This document shows, in pieces, positions 29,178 through 37,962 of a DNA stretch of 62,666 bases (position 1 is its first letter; each line of letters opens with the position of its first letter). A program made the translations under genes and the position numbers. Source of the DNA: Thermoanaerobaculia bacterium (GTDB lineage Bacteria > Acidobacteriota > Thermoanaerobaculia > Multivoradales > JAHEKO01); NCBI GenBank assembly GCA_947259925.1, contig CAMYOG010000013.1, positions 1 through 62,666 on the forward strand, given 5' to 3'. A model generated the notes under the pieces. The model had not been told where the DNA came from, made no database searches, and worked only from the letters and a program-made list of their open reading frames with translations.

Positions 29178-29280
29178 CAGGATACGTATCTCCACTTGGA
29201 TGCGGATGGAGATGCGGTGACAGGATACTCATCTCCGCGGATGGTCGATCGGCGAGGAAATGAGTATCCTGTCACCGCAT
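29172..29280. repeat. triple GGTGACAGGATAC repeats with 21-bp inverted arms before the MaoC gene
   Basis: CGGTGACAGGATAC occurs at 29172-29185 (overlapping the end of the oxidase gene) and again at 29215-29228, both followed by a variant of TATCTCC. The second copy begins a perfect 21-bp inverted repeat, 29212-29232 against 29260-29280, with a 27-bp spacer. The right arm ends two bases before the MaoC start ATG 29283. The core matches the repeat at 25085-25141, including the TGAGTATCCTGTCACCG string at 25130-25146. A shared operator or mobile palindrome is likely. There is no T-run, so a terminator is not favoured. Confidence 0.7.
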
Positions 29281-29282
29281 TC

Positions 29283-29738
29283 ATGCCTACGGTTCCCAAG
29301 TCCGAGTTTCTGCAGCTGGCCGGTTCGGAGAGCGAGCCAGGGCGGTGGGTGACGATCGACCAGGAGCGGGTCGACAGGTTCGCCGACGCGACCCTCGATC
29401 ATCAGTTCATCCACGTCGATCCGGAACGGGCGGCGGCGACACCGCTCGGTGGCACGGTCGCGCACGGCTTCCTGACGCTTTCACTCCTGCCGCACCTGTC
29501 GAAGGAGATCGCGCCGCTCCCCGAAGGCGTGATGATGGCCTTCAACTACGGGCTCAACAGGGTGCGCTTCCCGCGGCCGGTCCGGGTCGGCAGCGAGATC
29601 CGGTTGCGCTGGAAGGTGTTGAGCGTGAGTGAACGGCTCGGCCGGATCCTGGTCACGGCCCAGGGGACGATCGAGATCAAGGGCGAGCGCAAGCCGGCGA
29701 TGGTGGCCGAGACGGTCACCATGTTCGTCGTCGAGTAG
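29283..29738 (+). CDS. MaoC-family dehydratase (enoyl-CoA hydratase-like hotdog protein)
   Basis: A 151-residue hotdog-fold protein. The active-site segment RFADATLDHQFIHVDPERAA (Asp and His spaced as D-x4-H) and TVAHGFLTLSLLPHL match R-specific enoyl-CoA hydratases. The C-terminal strands include NYGLNRVRFPRPVRVGSEIRL. It hydrates or dehydrates an acyl-CoA. ATG 29283 is used because upstream in-frame sequence lies in the inverted repeat. It is followed after 18 bp by an SDR oxidoreductase gene, which together resemble a hydratase/dehydrogenase step of a beta-oxidation-like route. No Shine-Dalgarno is evident, and the right repeat arm ends two bases before the ATG. Confidence 0.88.
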   Translation: MPTVPKSEFLQLAGSESEPGRWVTIDQERVDRFADATLDHQFIHVDPERAAATPLGGTVAHGFLTLSLLPHLSKEIAPLPEGVMMAFNYGLNRVRFPRPVRVGSEIRLRWKVLSVSERLGRILVTAQGTIEIKGERKPAMVAETVTMFVVE

Positions 29739-29756
29739 GGCCGCCCACCTAGGAAC

Positions 29757-30581
29757 ATGAGAGTCGAAGGCAAGGTCGTTCTGATCACCGGAGGAGCGCG
29801 CGGCATCGGCCGGGCCCTGGCCGAGCGCTTTCATCGCCAGCGCGCCGCCGGTATCGCCGTCGTCGACCTCGACGGAGCGGATGTCGCCCAAGTCGCGACC
29901 TCGATCGACGGCCTCGGCTTCGCCGCCGACGTCTCCTCGGAAGCGGGCGTGCGTCAAGCGATCGCCACGACCGAGGAGCGCCTCGGGCCGATCGATCTCA
30001 TGTGCTCGAACGCCGGCGTCGCATTCTCGGACCAGCCCGGCTGGACCGCCGCCTCCCAATCCGACGGCCAGTGGGATCTCGCCTGGCGGGTCAACGTGAT
30101 GGCCCACGTCTGGGCGGTGCGGGCGCTCCTGCCGGGGATGCTCGAGCGGGGAAGCGGCTACTTTCTGCACACGGTGTCGGCTGCCGGCCTGCTCAATCAG
30201 ATCGGCGACGCCGTCTACTCGACGACCAAGCACGCCGCCCTCGGCTTCGCCGAATCGCTGGCGATCACCCACGGCGAGCAGGGGATCGGCGTGTCCATCG
30301 TCTGCCCGCAGGCGGTCGACACCAGCCTTTATGCCGGTCAGGAACACGACGGCCCGGCCAAGGCGGCGTCGGCCGACGGTGTCCTGACCCCGGCAGCGGT
30401 GGCCGACGCGGTGATCGAGGGTCTCGCGGACGAGCGCTTCCTGATCCTGCCGCACCCGCGGGTCGCCGACTACATCCAGCGCAAATCGGGCGACTACGAA
30501 CGGTGGCTCAAGGGCATGCGCCGATTCCGTCGCTCCCTCTTTCCGGACGACAGCATCATGCAACCCGGACGCGAGAGATGA
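29757..30581 (+). CDS. short-chain dehydrogenase/reductase
   Basis: A 274-residue classical SDR. The cofactor motif GGARGIGRA is near residue 12, CSNAG near 80, the catalytic Ser in HTVSAAGL near 143 and YSTTK near 156-160 (Tyr and Lys). It oxidises or reduces an alcohol/ketone with NAD(P). It follows the MaoC dehydratase on the same strand and its stop overlaps the start of the phosphatase gene by four bases. The 4-hydroxy or 3-hydroxyacyl substrate suggested by the neighbours is inference. C-terminal residues after about 215 are less typical and may reach the substrate pocket. Confidence 0.92.
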   Translation: MRVEGKVVLITGGARGIGRALAERFHRQRAAGIAVVDLDGADVAQVATSIDGLGFAADVSSEAGVRQAIATTEERLGPIDLMCSNAGVAFSDQPGWTAASQSDGQWDLAWRVNVMAHVWAVRALLPGMLERGSGYFLHTVSAAGLLNQIGDAVYSTTKHAALGFAESLAITHGEQGIGVSIVCPQAVDTSLYAGQEHDGPAKAASADGVLTPAAVADAVIEGLADERFLILPHPRVADYIQRKSGDYERWLKGMRRFRRSLFPDDSIMQPGRER

Positions 30582-31288
30582 GCCGCCTCCTCCTGATCCG
30601 CCACGGTCAGGCGTCGGCCGGCTCCGACGACTACGATCAGCTCTCCGAGCGCGGCTATCGTCAGGCCCGTCACCTGGGCGAGCAGTGGGCGGCCGAGGGT
30701 CTGGTTCCCGACAGCGTCTACGTCGGTCCGTGCAAGCGCCACCGCCAGACCGCCGAGGCGCTCGAATCCGAGGCCACCCGGGCCTGGCCCGAGCCGGTCT
30801 TCCTCGATGGGTGGGACGAGCACGACGCCTTCGCGGTGGTGATGTACTCGATCCCGCGCCTGGCCGAGACCGACGAGTGGGTTGCCGAGCGCGCCGAGCG
30901 AAGCCGGGGCGAGGGTCGCGACGCCCGCCGCGCCTACTTCGATCTCTACCGGCACATCACCCGTCTCTGGGTCCTGGGCGAGTTGCAGCTGGACGGGGCG
31001 GGTTTCGAGCCCTGGCCGGAGTTCCGGCGGCGCGTGCACCTCGCGCTCGAGGAGCTGATCGAGGCCGAGGGGCGCGGTCGGAAGGTCGCGGTGATCACCT
31101 CGAGTGGTCCAGTCGCGGTCGCCGCCAGCCGCGCGCTTGGTCTCGACGACGCCGCGACGATGGCGCTATCGTGGCAGGTGCAGAACATCGCGGTGACCGA
31201 GGTCCTCTATGCCGACGGTTCGATCGCGCTCAAGTCGTTCAACGCCCTGCCCCGGATGGTGGGTGACGAGCTGCGCACCCTGGTCTGA
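30578..31288 (+). CDS. histidine phosphatase family protein
   Basis: A 236-residue phosphoglycerate-mutase-fold phosphatase. The catalytic RHG motif is at residues 8-10 (LLIRHGQASAGSDDYDQLSERG), followed by SVYVGPCKRHRQTAEAL (the second Arg) and, later, VAVITSSGPVAVAASRAL (the usual second His is replaced by Ser-Gly in this stretch, which reads TSSGP rather than THGG). ATG 30578 overlaps the SDR stop (ATGA). The altered second motif may mean weak or different activity. The substrate is unknown. Its place in the operon with lipid-type genes gives no direct hint. Confidence 0.83.
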   Translation: MSRLLLIRHGQASAGSDDYDQLSERGYRQARHLGEQWAAEGLVPDSVYVGPCKRHRQTAEALESEATRAWPEPVFLDGWDEHDAFAVVMYSIPRLAETDEWVAERAERSRGEGRDARRAYFDLYRHITRLWVLGELQLDGAGFEPWPEFRRRVHLALEELIEAEGRGRKVAVITSSGPVAVAASRALGLDDAATMALSWQVQNIAVTEVLYADGSIALKSFNALPRMVGDELRTLV

Positions 31289-31321
31289 ATCCGGTTCGCG
31301 GTTGCAGTAGTCTTCGCGGTC

Positions 31322-32227
31322 ATGACACCACGTGTCGAAGTCATCGATCTCGCTTACCAGGACGCTCCCGGCCTGATCGCGTCCTTCCTGGTCTTGGCGC
31401 CGCATGGCCGGATACTGGTCGAGTCGGGCCCGGGCTCGACGCTCCCGACGCTGATCGCGGGCCTCCAGCAGCACGGCCTCGAGCCGGGCGACATCGACTA
31501 CCTGTTCCTGACCCACATCCATCTCGACCACGCCGGCGCCGCCGGCTGGTGGGCGCAGCAGGGAGCCAAGGTCTGTGTGCACGAGATCGGCGCGCCGCAC
31601 CTGATCGATCCGAGCCGACTGATCAAGAGCGCTAGCCGGATCTACGGCGACCAGATGGAGACCCTCTGGGGCGACATCCTGCCGGCCCCGGCGGAGAACG
31701 TGCGGGCGATCGTCGACGGCGACGTCATCGAAGCGATGGGGCTCGAGATGCGCGCGCTCTACACGCCCGGCCACGCCGGCCACCATCACGCCTGGAGGGT
31801 CGGGGACATCGCCTTCGTCGGCGATTCGATGGGCATCCGCGGCGGCTCGATCCCGTGGCTCGACCTGCCCGCCCCGCCGCCCGAGTTCAGCCTCGAGCTC
31901 TGGAAGAAGTCGCTCGGCAAGCTGCGGGCCGAGCGGCTCGAGACGATCTACCGTACCCACTTCGGCCCGCGCACCGACGTACAAGAGGAGATCGACCGGA
32001 TCGAGAACCTGATCGAGAGCTCGGCCGCCAAGGTCAAGTCGATGCTCGACGAGGGTCTCGAGCGCGACCAGATGGTAGAGCGCTATACCGACTGGATGGT
32101 CGAGATCGCGAGCGAGGAGGGGGCCGACCCGGAGGCGCTGCGCGGCGAGGAGAAGCTCAACCCCCGGGCGATGTCGGTCGACGGGATCGCGCGCTACTGG
32201 AAGAAGAAGGCCGAGGCGAAGGCCTAG
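31322..32227 (+). CDS. MBL-fold metallohydrolase
   Basis: A 301-residue metallo-beta-lactamase-fold hydrolase. The metal motif HxHxDH is visible as THIHLDHAGAAG near residue 64. A further metal His appears at YTPGHAGHHHA (about 140-150), an Asp at FVGDSMGIRGG and a terminal His at YRTHFGPRTD. These give a binuclear site, probably zinc or iron. The C-terminal third is helical and charged. The fold covers thioesterases, lactonases and glyoxalase II-like enzymes. Position after the acyl-CoA genes suggests a thioesterase or lactonase, unproven. It starts at ATG 31322, 33 bp after the phosphatase stop. Confidence 0.9.
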   Translation: MTPRVEVIDLAYQDAPGLIASFLVLAPHGRILVESGPGSTLPTLIAGLQQHGLEPGDIDYLFLTHIHLDHAGAAGWWAQQGAKVCVHEIGAPHLIDPSRLIKSASRIYGDQMETLWGDILPAPAENVRAIVDGDVIEAMGLEMRALYTPGHAGHHHAWRVGDIAFVGDSMGIRGGSIPWLDLPAPPPEFSLELWKKSLGKLRAERLETIYRTHFGPRTDVQEEIDRIENLIESSAAKVKSMLDEGLERDQMVERYTDWMVEIASEEGADPEALRGEEKLNPRAMSVDGIARYWKKKAEAKA

Positions 32228-32267
32228 CGCCTCGTAACGGGTCGCGGTCGAGCTGGCGGTGATCTTC

Positions 32268-33530
32268 ATGGCCGTTCCACTCAGCAGATGGCGAGATCTC
32301 CTGCCGTCGTGCCGGCTGGAGGCGGTCCGTCCCACGCCTCCGCCCGCCGAGACGGTCGAGCCGGAGCTTGCAGTAGGACGGGCTCTTGCCCAGGCGGATC
32401 TGAGGGGCTTCGTGCGGGCAGCGAGCTCACTGCAGATGCCGCTGACCGTGGTCGTCAACGATACGCATCGGAATACCGATACCAGGTCCTTCATCATGGC
32501 TCTCGTCGAAGCCCTGGACGCCGAGGGCGGCCTCGGCGATGAGCTCCGCCTGCGCCTCCTGGTAGCCGCGGGCAGCCACCGGTCCACGCCGGAGGAGAGA
32601 CGTCGGCATGAAGAAACGCTCCTCGGCGCTGAACGGCGAAGGTTCGCCGAGATCGAGTGGCACGACGCTCGTGATGAGCGCCGCCTGAAGAGCGTCGGCT
32701 CCTACCGCTTCCACCACTGGATGGCGGAGGCAGGCTTCTACCTGGCGTGCGGCAGCGTCGAGCCACATTACTTCGCGGGCCTGACCGGCTCCCACAAGAC
32801 CCTGACGGTGGGCGTCATGTCGATAGGCGACCTGACGGCCAACCACGAGACGGCGCTGGGCGACGGAGCGATGCCACTCAACCTGAGCGGGAATCCGGTT
32901 CACGAGGGCGTCGCCGCCGCCTTGGTGGAGCTAGAAGCCTCGGGCGCCAGGCTCCTCGCCTGCAACCAGATCCTGGTTTCGGGCCGGCTCGTCGACTGCC
33001 GAGCCGGGCATCCCATCGACCTGCTCCAACAGTGCCTACCAACGATCGAGCGCCACTACGCCAGGCGGTGCAGCGGGCAGAAGGATCTCGTCATCGCTCG
33101 TGTCGGGCCGCCGCTGAATCGCGACTTCTATCAGGCCCACAAGGGAATCATGAACACCGAGAGGGCTGTCAGGGATGGTGGTCTGATGATTCTCGAGGCC
33201 GCCTGCCCGCTCGGAGTCGGCTTGTCTAGATGGCTCGAGCTCCTGAAGGAGGCTCGTACCCACGCCGACACGCTCACGACGATCAGAAGACAGGGGTATC
33301 GTCTCGGCGACCACAAAGCGGTGGCGGCGCGACGACTCCAGGATCTGCGGCAGGTACGCCTGGCGCTGGTGACGGACGGCGTCGATCCCGAGCTTGCGGA
33401 GGCCATCGGAGTCGCGATCTTCCGCAACCGGCGAGACGCGGCCGCCTGGGCCACGGATGCGCTCGGCCCCCAAGACCAGACGGGCGTTTTGGTCGAAGAC
33501 GCCGGGTGTACCGTCGTCGGCGTCGACTGA
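32268..33530 (+). CDS. LarA-like nickel-pincer-dependent racemase/epimerase family protein (DUF2088)
   Basis: A 420-residue LarA-family protein. LarA-type residues are conserved with the same spacing: NDTHRNTDT near 62-70, GSHR near 101, then H at about 166 (EPHYFAGLTG), a Lys ten residues later (covalent cofactor anchor in LarA) and a His 16 residues further (TANHE). Such enzymes racemise or epimerise 2-hydroxy acids using a nickel-pincer nucleotide. The cofactor-making larB, larC and larE genes are not in the window. ATG 32268 was chosen; GTG nine bases upstream is possible. It ends the run of hydroxyacid/acyl genes and could supply D-hydroxyacid to the FAD-linked oxidase, which is inference. 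Confidence 0.78.
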   Translation: MAVPLSRWRDLLPSCRLEAVRPTPPPAETVEPELAVGRALAQADLRGFVRAASSLQMPLTVVVNDTHRNTDTRSFIMALVEALDAEGGLGDELRLRLLVAAGSHRSTPEERRRHEETLLGAERRRFAEIEWHDARDERRLKSVGSYRFHHWMAEAGFYLACGSVEPHYFAGLTGSHKTLTVGVMSIGDLTANHETALGDGAMPLNLSGNPVHEGVAAALVELEASGARLLACNQILVSGRLVDCRAGHPIDLLQQCLPTIERHYARRCSGQKDLVIARVGPPLNRDFYQAHKGIMNTERAVRDGGLMILEAACPLGVGLSRWLELLKEARTHADTLTTIRRQGYRLGDHKAVAARRLQDLRQVRLALVTDGVDPELAEAIGVAIFRNRRDAAAWATDALGPQDQTGVLVEDAGCTVVGVD

Positions 33531-33627
33531 GGGCGTTTGTCAGCCCGGTTGCAGCGCGGGCTCAGTGTCGGTGCGCGCGAAGTCGTCGCCGACGAAGAGC
33601 AGAGGCAGGCCTGGCACCTATCCCTGT

Positions 33628-34299
33628 TTAGTCCCAGGAGCCGACCGGCTCGCCCGCCAGGCTCGCGGTCTGCTTGGCCAGGCCGCCTCGCTCGCGCACC
33701 CAGCCGGCGAACTCTTCGATGGCGGCCACGCTCAGGTCGCGCGGGTTCTCGCTCCGCTCGACCACCCAGCGACTCATCGCCGCCATCAACTCGTCCGCGT
33801 GCTTGCGATCGGTGCGAAAGAGAAGCATGTAGGCCTCCTTGGCCTCCTCGATCCGGTCCAGTCCCAGATAGGCCTCGGCGCGGTACTCGATCGCCTCGAG
33901 GTAGTTCGGCTTGATCCCGAGCGCGGTGTCGTACGACTCCAGGGCCTCCTGGTAGCGGCCGGTTTTGCGCAGGGCGTAGCCCAGGCTCGAGTGGGCCTGG
34001 TACATCTCGGGGTTCGTCTTGAGCGCCGTGCGGTAGGCGCGGATCGCCTTTTCGTACTCCTTGTCGATCTTCTTCTGGATCTTCTCGCGCTCCTTGCCGG
34101 TGGCCGTGGCGAGCTGATCGGTCAATTCCCACGCCTTGTCGCGGGACTTGAGTCCGCGGTTGTAGGCAGCCGCGGCGCTGTCGCCGACGGTGGCCGCCCC
34201 CTGGGGCACGCCTCCGCCGCCGGCCGCCTGCACCCCGGCCGGCACCAGCGCCAGCACCAGAGAGGCCATGAGGATCGCGGATGTCGTCTTCCTGATCAT
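33628..34299 (-). CDS. secreted TPR-repeat protein
   Basis: A 223-residue exported protein. It has a signal peptide (MIRKTTSAILMASLVLALVP, cleaving near VQAAGGGG), an Ala/Gly-rich linker, a charged coiled segment (EREKIQKKIDKEYEKAIR) and about three TPR motifs (RAYRTALKTNPEMYQAHSSLG, ALESYDTALGIKPNYLEAIEY, then a partial one). A GAAAAGGAGC Shine-Dalgarno precedes ATG 34299. TPRs mediate protein-protein contacts, and a partner is not evident. Three 11-bp-spaced GTCAG direct repeats lie about 100-120 bp upstream. The gap to the ABC permease gene is 141 bp. Confidence 0.78.
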   Translation of the reverse strand: MIRKTTSAILMASLVLALVPAGVQAAGGGGVPQGAATVGDSAAAAYNRGLKSRDKAWELTDQLATATGKEREKIQKKIDKEYEKAIRAYRTALKTNPEMYQAHSSLGYALRKTGRYQEALESYDTALGIKPNYLEAIEYRAEAYLGLDRIEEAKEAYMLLFRTDRKHADELMAAMSRWVVERSENPRDLSVAAIEEFAGWVRERGGLAKQTASLAGEPVGSWD

Positions 34300-34395
34300 C
34301 GTCTGCTCCTTTTCGCGATCTCGAGACCTGTTTCGAGTCGGCCCCGAGGGTGCAGCCACCCTAGGGAGGCCGGCGACAGAGCAGGTGGCCGGCCG

Positions 34396-34422
34396 GTCAG
34401 CGAATCGTCAGGAATCGGTCAG
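34396..34422. promoter_or_regulatory. three 11-bp-spaced GTCAG direct repeats upstream of the TPR gene
   Basis: GTCAG occurs at 34396, 34407 and 34418, exactly 11 bp apart, so copies fall on one face of the helix. This matches how OmpR/PhoB-family response regulators bind. A related pair with the same 11-bp step occurs at 37963 and 37974, beside a two-component system. The site is about 100 bp upstream of the minus-strand TPR gene start at 34299. Confidence 0.5.
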
Positions 34423-34440
34423 GGCGGGCGTGCAGCGGGC

Positions 34441-35196
34441 TCATTCCCACCTGAAAATCTTCGCCGAGAGCGCGATGCAGATCACGAAGTTGAGCGTCAG
34501 CGCTCCGAGTTCGACCAGATGGTCGCTCCACGCGCCGCCCGACCAGATCCCCTTGAGAAGGGAGACCGCGTGCGTCAGTGGGAGCAGATTGGCCGCCGTC
34601 TGCCAGGCGGTCGGTAGGAGTTCGATCGGGAAGAAGAGCCCTGAGACCACCAGCATCGGGTAGAGGATGACGCTGCCGATCGGCTGGGCGAAGCGCGCCG
34701 TCGGAACGGCGCTCGCGATGACGAAGCCGATGGCCATGATGCTGATCGTGGTGATGAGAAGCGCCGCGCCGAACGAGAACGCGCTTCCCTCGAGATCGAG
34801 GGGGAAGTAGCGCCGGCCTGCCAGGATGAAGAGCCCGATCGTAACCGCGGTGAAGATCAGCTTCACGATCACATGGGCGCTCAGAATGATCTGGGGTCTG
34901 AGAGGGGTCGCCCGCAGGCGCTTGAGGATGCCGCCTTCGCGGTAGATCGAGATGATTGCGACCAGCGACAGGACCGAGCCGACGGCGATGAAGATCGAAG
35001 CGAAGATCGCCAGCCCCGAGCTGAGAACGGTAGGTGGCGCGCCCGAGTCGGCCATCTTCTTCCCCAGGGTCTTGCCGAGTACCAGGAAGAGTACGACCGG
35101 GATGCCCACCGTCCCGATCACGCCCATCGGCTCGCGCACGAAGATCTTGATCTCGACCCAGGTGAGCTTGAGCAGTCCCTTGAGCACCGTCGACAC
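34441..35196 (-). CDS. ABC-2 type transporter permease
   Basis: A 251-residue inner-membrane permease of the ABC-2 type. Six hydrophobic helices are visible, with YREGGILKRLRATPLRP forming the conserved cytoplasmic coupling loop between the first helices and LYPMLVVSGLFFPIELLP in the later part. Its start is one base from the ATPase stop (35198), so both form one operon transcribed right to left, and they likely form an exporter for a lipid, drug or polysaccharide. The substrate is not predicted. It ends 141 bp before the TPR gene start on the same strand. Confidence 0.9.
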   Translation of the reverse strand: MSTVLKGLLKLTWVEIKIFVREPMGVIGTVGIPVVLFLVLGKTLGKKMADSGAPPTVLSSGLAIFASIFIAVGSVLSLVAIISIYREGGILKRLRATPLRPQIILSAHVIVKLIFTAVTIGLFILAGRRYFPLDLEGSAFSFGAALLITTISIMAIGFVIASAVPTARFAQPIGSVILYPMLVVSGLFFPIELLPTAWQTAANLLPLTHAVSLLKGIWSGGAWSDHLVELGALTLNFVICIALSAKIFRWE

Positions 35197-35197
35197 C

Positions 35198-36115
35198 TCA
35201 GTCCCTGATCCCGTGGCCGGTGAGCTTGAGGAAGACGTCCTCGAGCGTCGGTAGGACGGTGCGGAGGTCGCGCACGTGGATGTCGCTCGCCGAGAGATGG
35301 TGGATGACGCGGGTCACGAAGTCCTCGCCCCGGCCCTCCAGCCGGTAGGTGAAGCCCTCGACGCTCACCGACTCGATCCCCTCGATCGAGTCGAGGCCGG
35401 CCGGCGGCGAGGCGTCGGCCGTGAACACCACGGAGCGCTCGGGACAGTGTTGCTCGACCAGCGCGGTCGGGGCATCGATCTCGATCACCCGGCCGTGCTC
35501 GATGATCGCGACCCGATCGCACAGCCGCTCCGCCTCTTCCATCAGATGGGTCGTGAGAAAGACGGTCTTGCCGCGGTCGCGAATTCCGGTCACCAGGGAC
35601 CAGATCTTGCGCCGTGCCTGGGGGTCGAGGCCGGTGGTCAGCTCGTCGAGGAAGACGACCTCGGGATCGTTGATCAGCGCCAGGGCGATGAACAGCCGCT
35701 GCTTCTGGCCGCCCGACAGGGTCATGAACCAGGCGCCCCGCTTGTCGGCCAGGCCGAGCTGCTCGAGCAGCTCGTCGCCGTCGAGCGGTCGCGGATAGAG
35801 TGACGACCAGAGGTCGACCGCTTCCCAGACCTTGATTCGCTTCTGGAGCTGTGCCTGCTGCAGCTGAACGCCGATCCGGTGCTGGAGCTCGTACGGACTC
35901 TTGTAGGGCTCGAGTCCGAGGACGGTGATCCGCCCGCCGTCGGGCCGGCGGATCCCCTCGACGCACTCCATCGTAGTGGTCTTGCCGGCGCCGTTCGGAC
36001 CGATCAGGCCGAAGATCTCGCCCTCGCGCACCTCGAACGAGGCGTCGTCAACGGCCACCGTCGAGCCGTAGGCCTTGCGCAGGTTGGCGACTTCGATGAC
36101 CGAGCGACCGAGCAT
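35198..36115 (-). CDS. ABC transporter ATP-binding protein
   Basis: A 305-residue ATPase. Walker A is GPNGAGKTT (about 40-48), the signature is TLSGGQKQRLFIALAL (about 133-148), Walker B is VVFLDELTTGLD (LDE with Thr-Thr, about 153-164) and the H-loop His sits in VFLTTHLMEEAE. The ~85-residue C-terminal tail is typical of DrrA/CcmA-like ABC-2 ATPases. It works with the permease gene immediately downstream. ATG 36115 lies 54 bp after the stop of the upstream sugar dehydrogenase gene on the same strand. Confidence 0.95.
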   Translation of the reverse strand: MLGRSVIEVANLRKAYGSTVAVDDASFEVREGEIFGLIGPNGAGKTTTMECVEGIRRPDGGRITVLGLEPYKSPYELQHRIGVQLQQAQLQKRIKVWEAVDLWSSLYPRPLDGDELLEQLGLADKRGAWFMTLSGGQKQRLFIALALINDPEVVFLDELTTGLDPQARRKIWSLVTGIRDRGKTVFLTTHLMEEAERLCDRVAIIEHGRVIEIDAPTALVEQHCPERSVVFTADASPPAGLDSIEGIESVSVEGFTYRLEGRGEDFVTRVIHHLSASDIHVRDLRTVLPTLEDVFLKLTGHGIRD

Positions 36116-36169
36116 GGGTGGGCGTCCATGGTAGCCCGAGTCGTCGGCCCGGGAGGGTTTTCGGCGCCG

Positions 36170-37921
36170 CTACGGCGTCGAGTAGTAGTTGTCGATCAGG
36201 AAGGAGCCACCGCTGGTACCGGCGGCGCCCGAGGGTAGCCCGAGACGGGTCTCGGCGACCCGCGAGCCGGCGTTGTCGAGATTGAACGCCGCCGCTCTGA
36301 CGCGGTTCTTGACCAGCAGGAGCGCCTCGCCGTCCGCCGCCTCGGCCGAGGTCGCCTCGGTCCACTCGATGCCGACGGTGACGGTCTTCGCCTTCTTGAC
36401 CTTGGCCCGTCCGATCAGACGGATCTGATCGCCGTCCCGCGCGTAGAGATTGACCCGGTACTTGCGACCCTGCCGGTCGAGCGTCAGCGCCAGCAGGGTA
36501 CCGTCGCCGACGACCCGGAAGATCTCGATCTCCTCGCCGGCGAGGCCGACACGATTCGCGTTGAGGTCGAAGCCGGCGGTGAAGGTCGGCTCGCCCTGGG
36601 GCTGCAGCGAGCGCAGGACCCGGACCTGCGCCGAGCCAACCGGCACCTCGAGCGCGTGGAGCGAGCCCCTGAGGCCGGGCGCGACGGTCCCCAGGCGGCC
36701 CTGCTGGCGCGACCAGTCGCGCGTATTGCCCGCTTCGAAGTCGGAGCCGAACAGGTTCCGCCCCCTGATGCGGTGGATGCCGCCGCGGAAGTCGACGACG
36801 TAGAGGTTGCCCTGCTCGTCCTCGCCGAACGAGCTGATGCGCAGGCCGGTGTTGAGCAGCTGGGTCGACTGCCAGTTGCCGGCGCCGTTGCGCAGCCCGC
36901 CCCAGATCTTGCCCTCGCAGAAGTCGCCGTAGAGGTAGAACCGGGGCAGGGTCGACGTGCGCGGTCCCCGGTAGCGGTAGCCGCCGGTGACCGAGCAGCC
37001 GACGTTGTGGTTGTACTCGAGCACCGGCAGGGTCTTGCCGCTCTGGTCGCAGCCGGTCGACGGGATGTGGCAGATCGAGCCCTCCATCTCCCGCCAGCCG
37101 TAGTTGCGGCCGCCCGAGCTGCTGGCCGGCTCGAAGTTGATCTCCTCGCGCTCACCCTGACCGACGTCGGCGATGTACAGATCGCCGGTGCGGCGGTCGA
37201 AGGTGAACCGCCACGGATTGCGCAGGCCGTAGGCCCAGATCTCGTCCTGGGCGCCCGCCTCATCGACGAACGGGTTATCGGACGGGACGGCGTAGGGATT
37301 GCCCCGGTCGACGTCGATGCGCAGGATCGCCCCGAGCAGCGTGCCGAGGCTCTGCCCGTTGTCGTTCGGATCGCCGCCGCTGCCGCCGTCGCCGGCGCCG
37401 ACGTAGAGCATGCCGTCGGGGCCGAAGATCACCTGGTTGACGTTGTGGTTCTCGAACGGCTGCTCGATCCGGAGGATCTCCTCCTCCGAGCCGGCGTCGG
37501 CGCGGTCGGGGTCGCTCGAGACCCGGAAGCGGGAGACCACGCCATCGCCGTTCCTGGCCACGTAGCTGACGAAGAACTCCCCGTTGCGGCTGTAGCGCGG
37601 GTGGAAGGCGATCCCCACCAGACCCTGCTCGGAATCGCAACAGGTGATGCGGCCGGAGATGTCGAGGAACGGCCGATCGAACAGCTGCGTGCCGTCGTGG
37701 ATGAGGACCGTGCCGGTCTGGGTGGCGATGAACAGTCGACCCGAGCCGTCGCCTGCGTGCACCAGGGCCAGCGGGCGGCCGATCCGATCGGTGCCCGGCA
37801 GCCGCTCGAGCGAGATCCCGGGAGCCGCGGTGGCGGCGGCGCTCAGGGCCAGCCAGCAAGTGAGAAGCAGGGTGTTGGTGATGCCGAGTGAGGTTCGAGT
37901 ACGAGCGCTGGAGAGTGTCAT
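36170..37921 (-). CDS. secreted PQQ-dependent sugar dehydrogenase-type beta-propeller
   Basis: A 583-residue exported protein. A signal peptide (TNTLLLTCWLALSAAATAAPG) precedes a six-bladed glucose/sorbosone dehydrogenase domain (about 40-395). It includes GLVGIAFHPRYSRNGEFFVSY (conserved His and Arg), NHNVNQVIFGPDGMLYVGAGDGG (the GDGG metal site) and WAYGLRNPWRFTFDRRTGDLYIADVGQ (the conserved RNPWR motif). A C-terminal ~175-residue extension of beta-sandwich type follows. In this family the enzyme oxidises sugars or aldoses to lactones with PQQ, in the periplasm. ATG 37921 is chosen as it begins the signal region; an in-frame ATG lies 36 bases upstream. Substrate is unknown. Confidence 0.85.
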   Translation of the reverse strand: MTLSSARTRTSLGITNTLLLTCWLALSAAATAAPGISLERLPGTDRIGRPLALVHAGDGSGRLFIATQTGTVLIHDGTQLFDRPFLDISGRITCCDSEQGLVGIAFHPRYSRNGEFFVSYVARNGDGVVSRFRVSSDPDRADAGSEEEILRIEQPFENHNVNQVIFGPDGMLYVGAGDGGSGGDPNDNGQSLGTLLGAILRIDVDRGNPYAVPSDNPFVDEAGAQDEIWAYGLRNPWRFTFDRRTGDLYIADVGQGEREEINFEPASSSGGRNYGWREMEGSICHIPSTGCDQSGKTLPVLEYNHNVGCSVTGGYRYRGPRTSTLPRFYLYGDFCEGKIWGGLRNGAGNWQSTQLLNTGLRISSFGEDEQGNLYVVDFRGGIHRIRGRNLFGSDFEAGNTRDWSRQQGRLGTVAPGLRGSLHALEVPVGSAQVRVLRSLQPQGEPTFTAGFDLNANRVGLAGEEIEIFRVVGDGTLLALTLDRQGRKYRVNLYARDGDQIRLIGRAKVKKAKTVTVGIEWTEATSAEAADGEALLLVKNRVRAAAFNLDNAGSRVAETRLGLPSGAAGTSGGSFLIDNYYSTP

Positions 37922-37962
37922 CGCGGCAAGCGTGGCACGAAGCCGGAACCGAATCAACGCGG

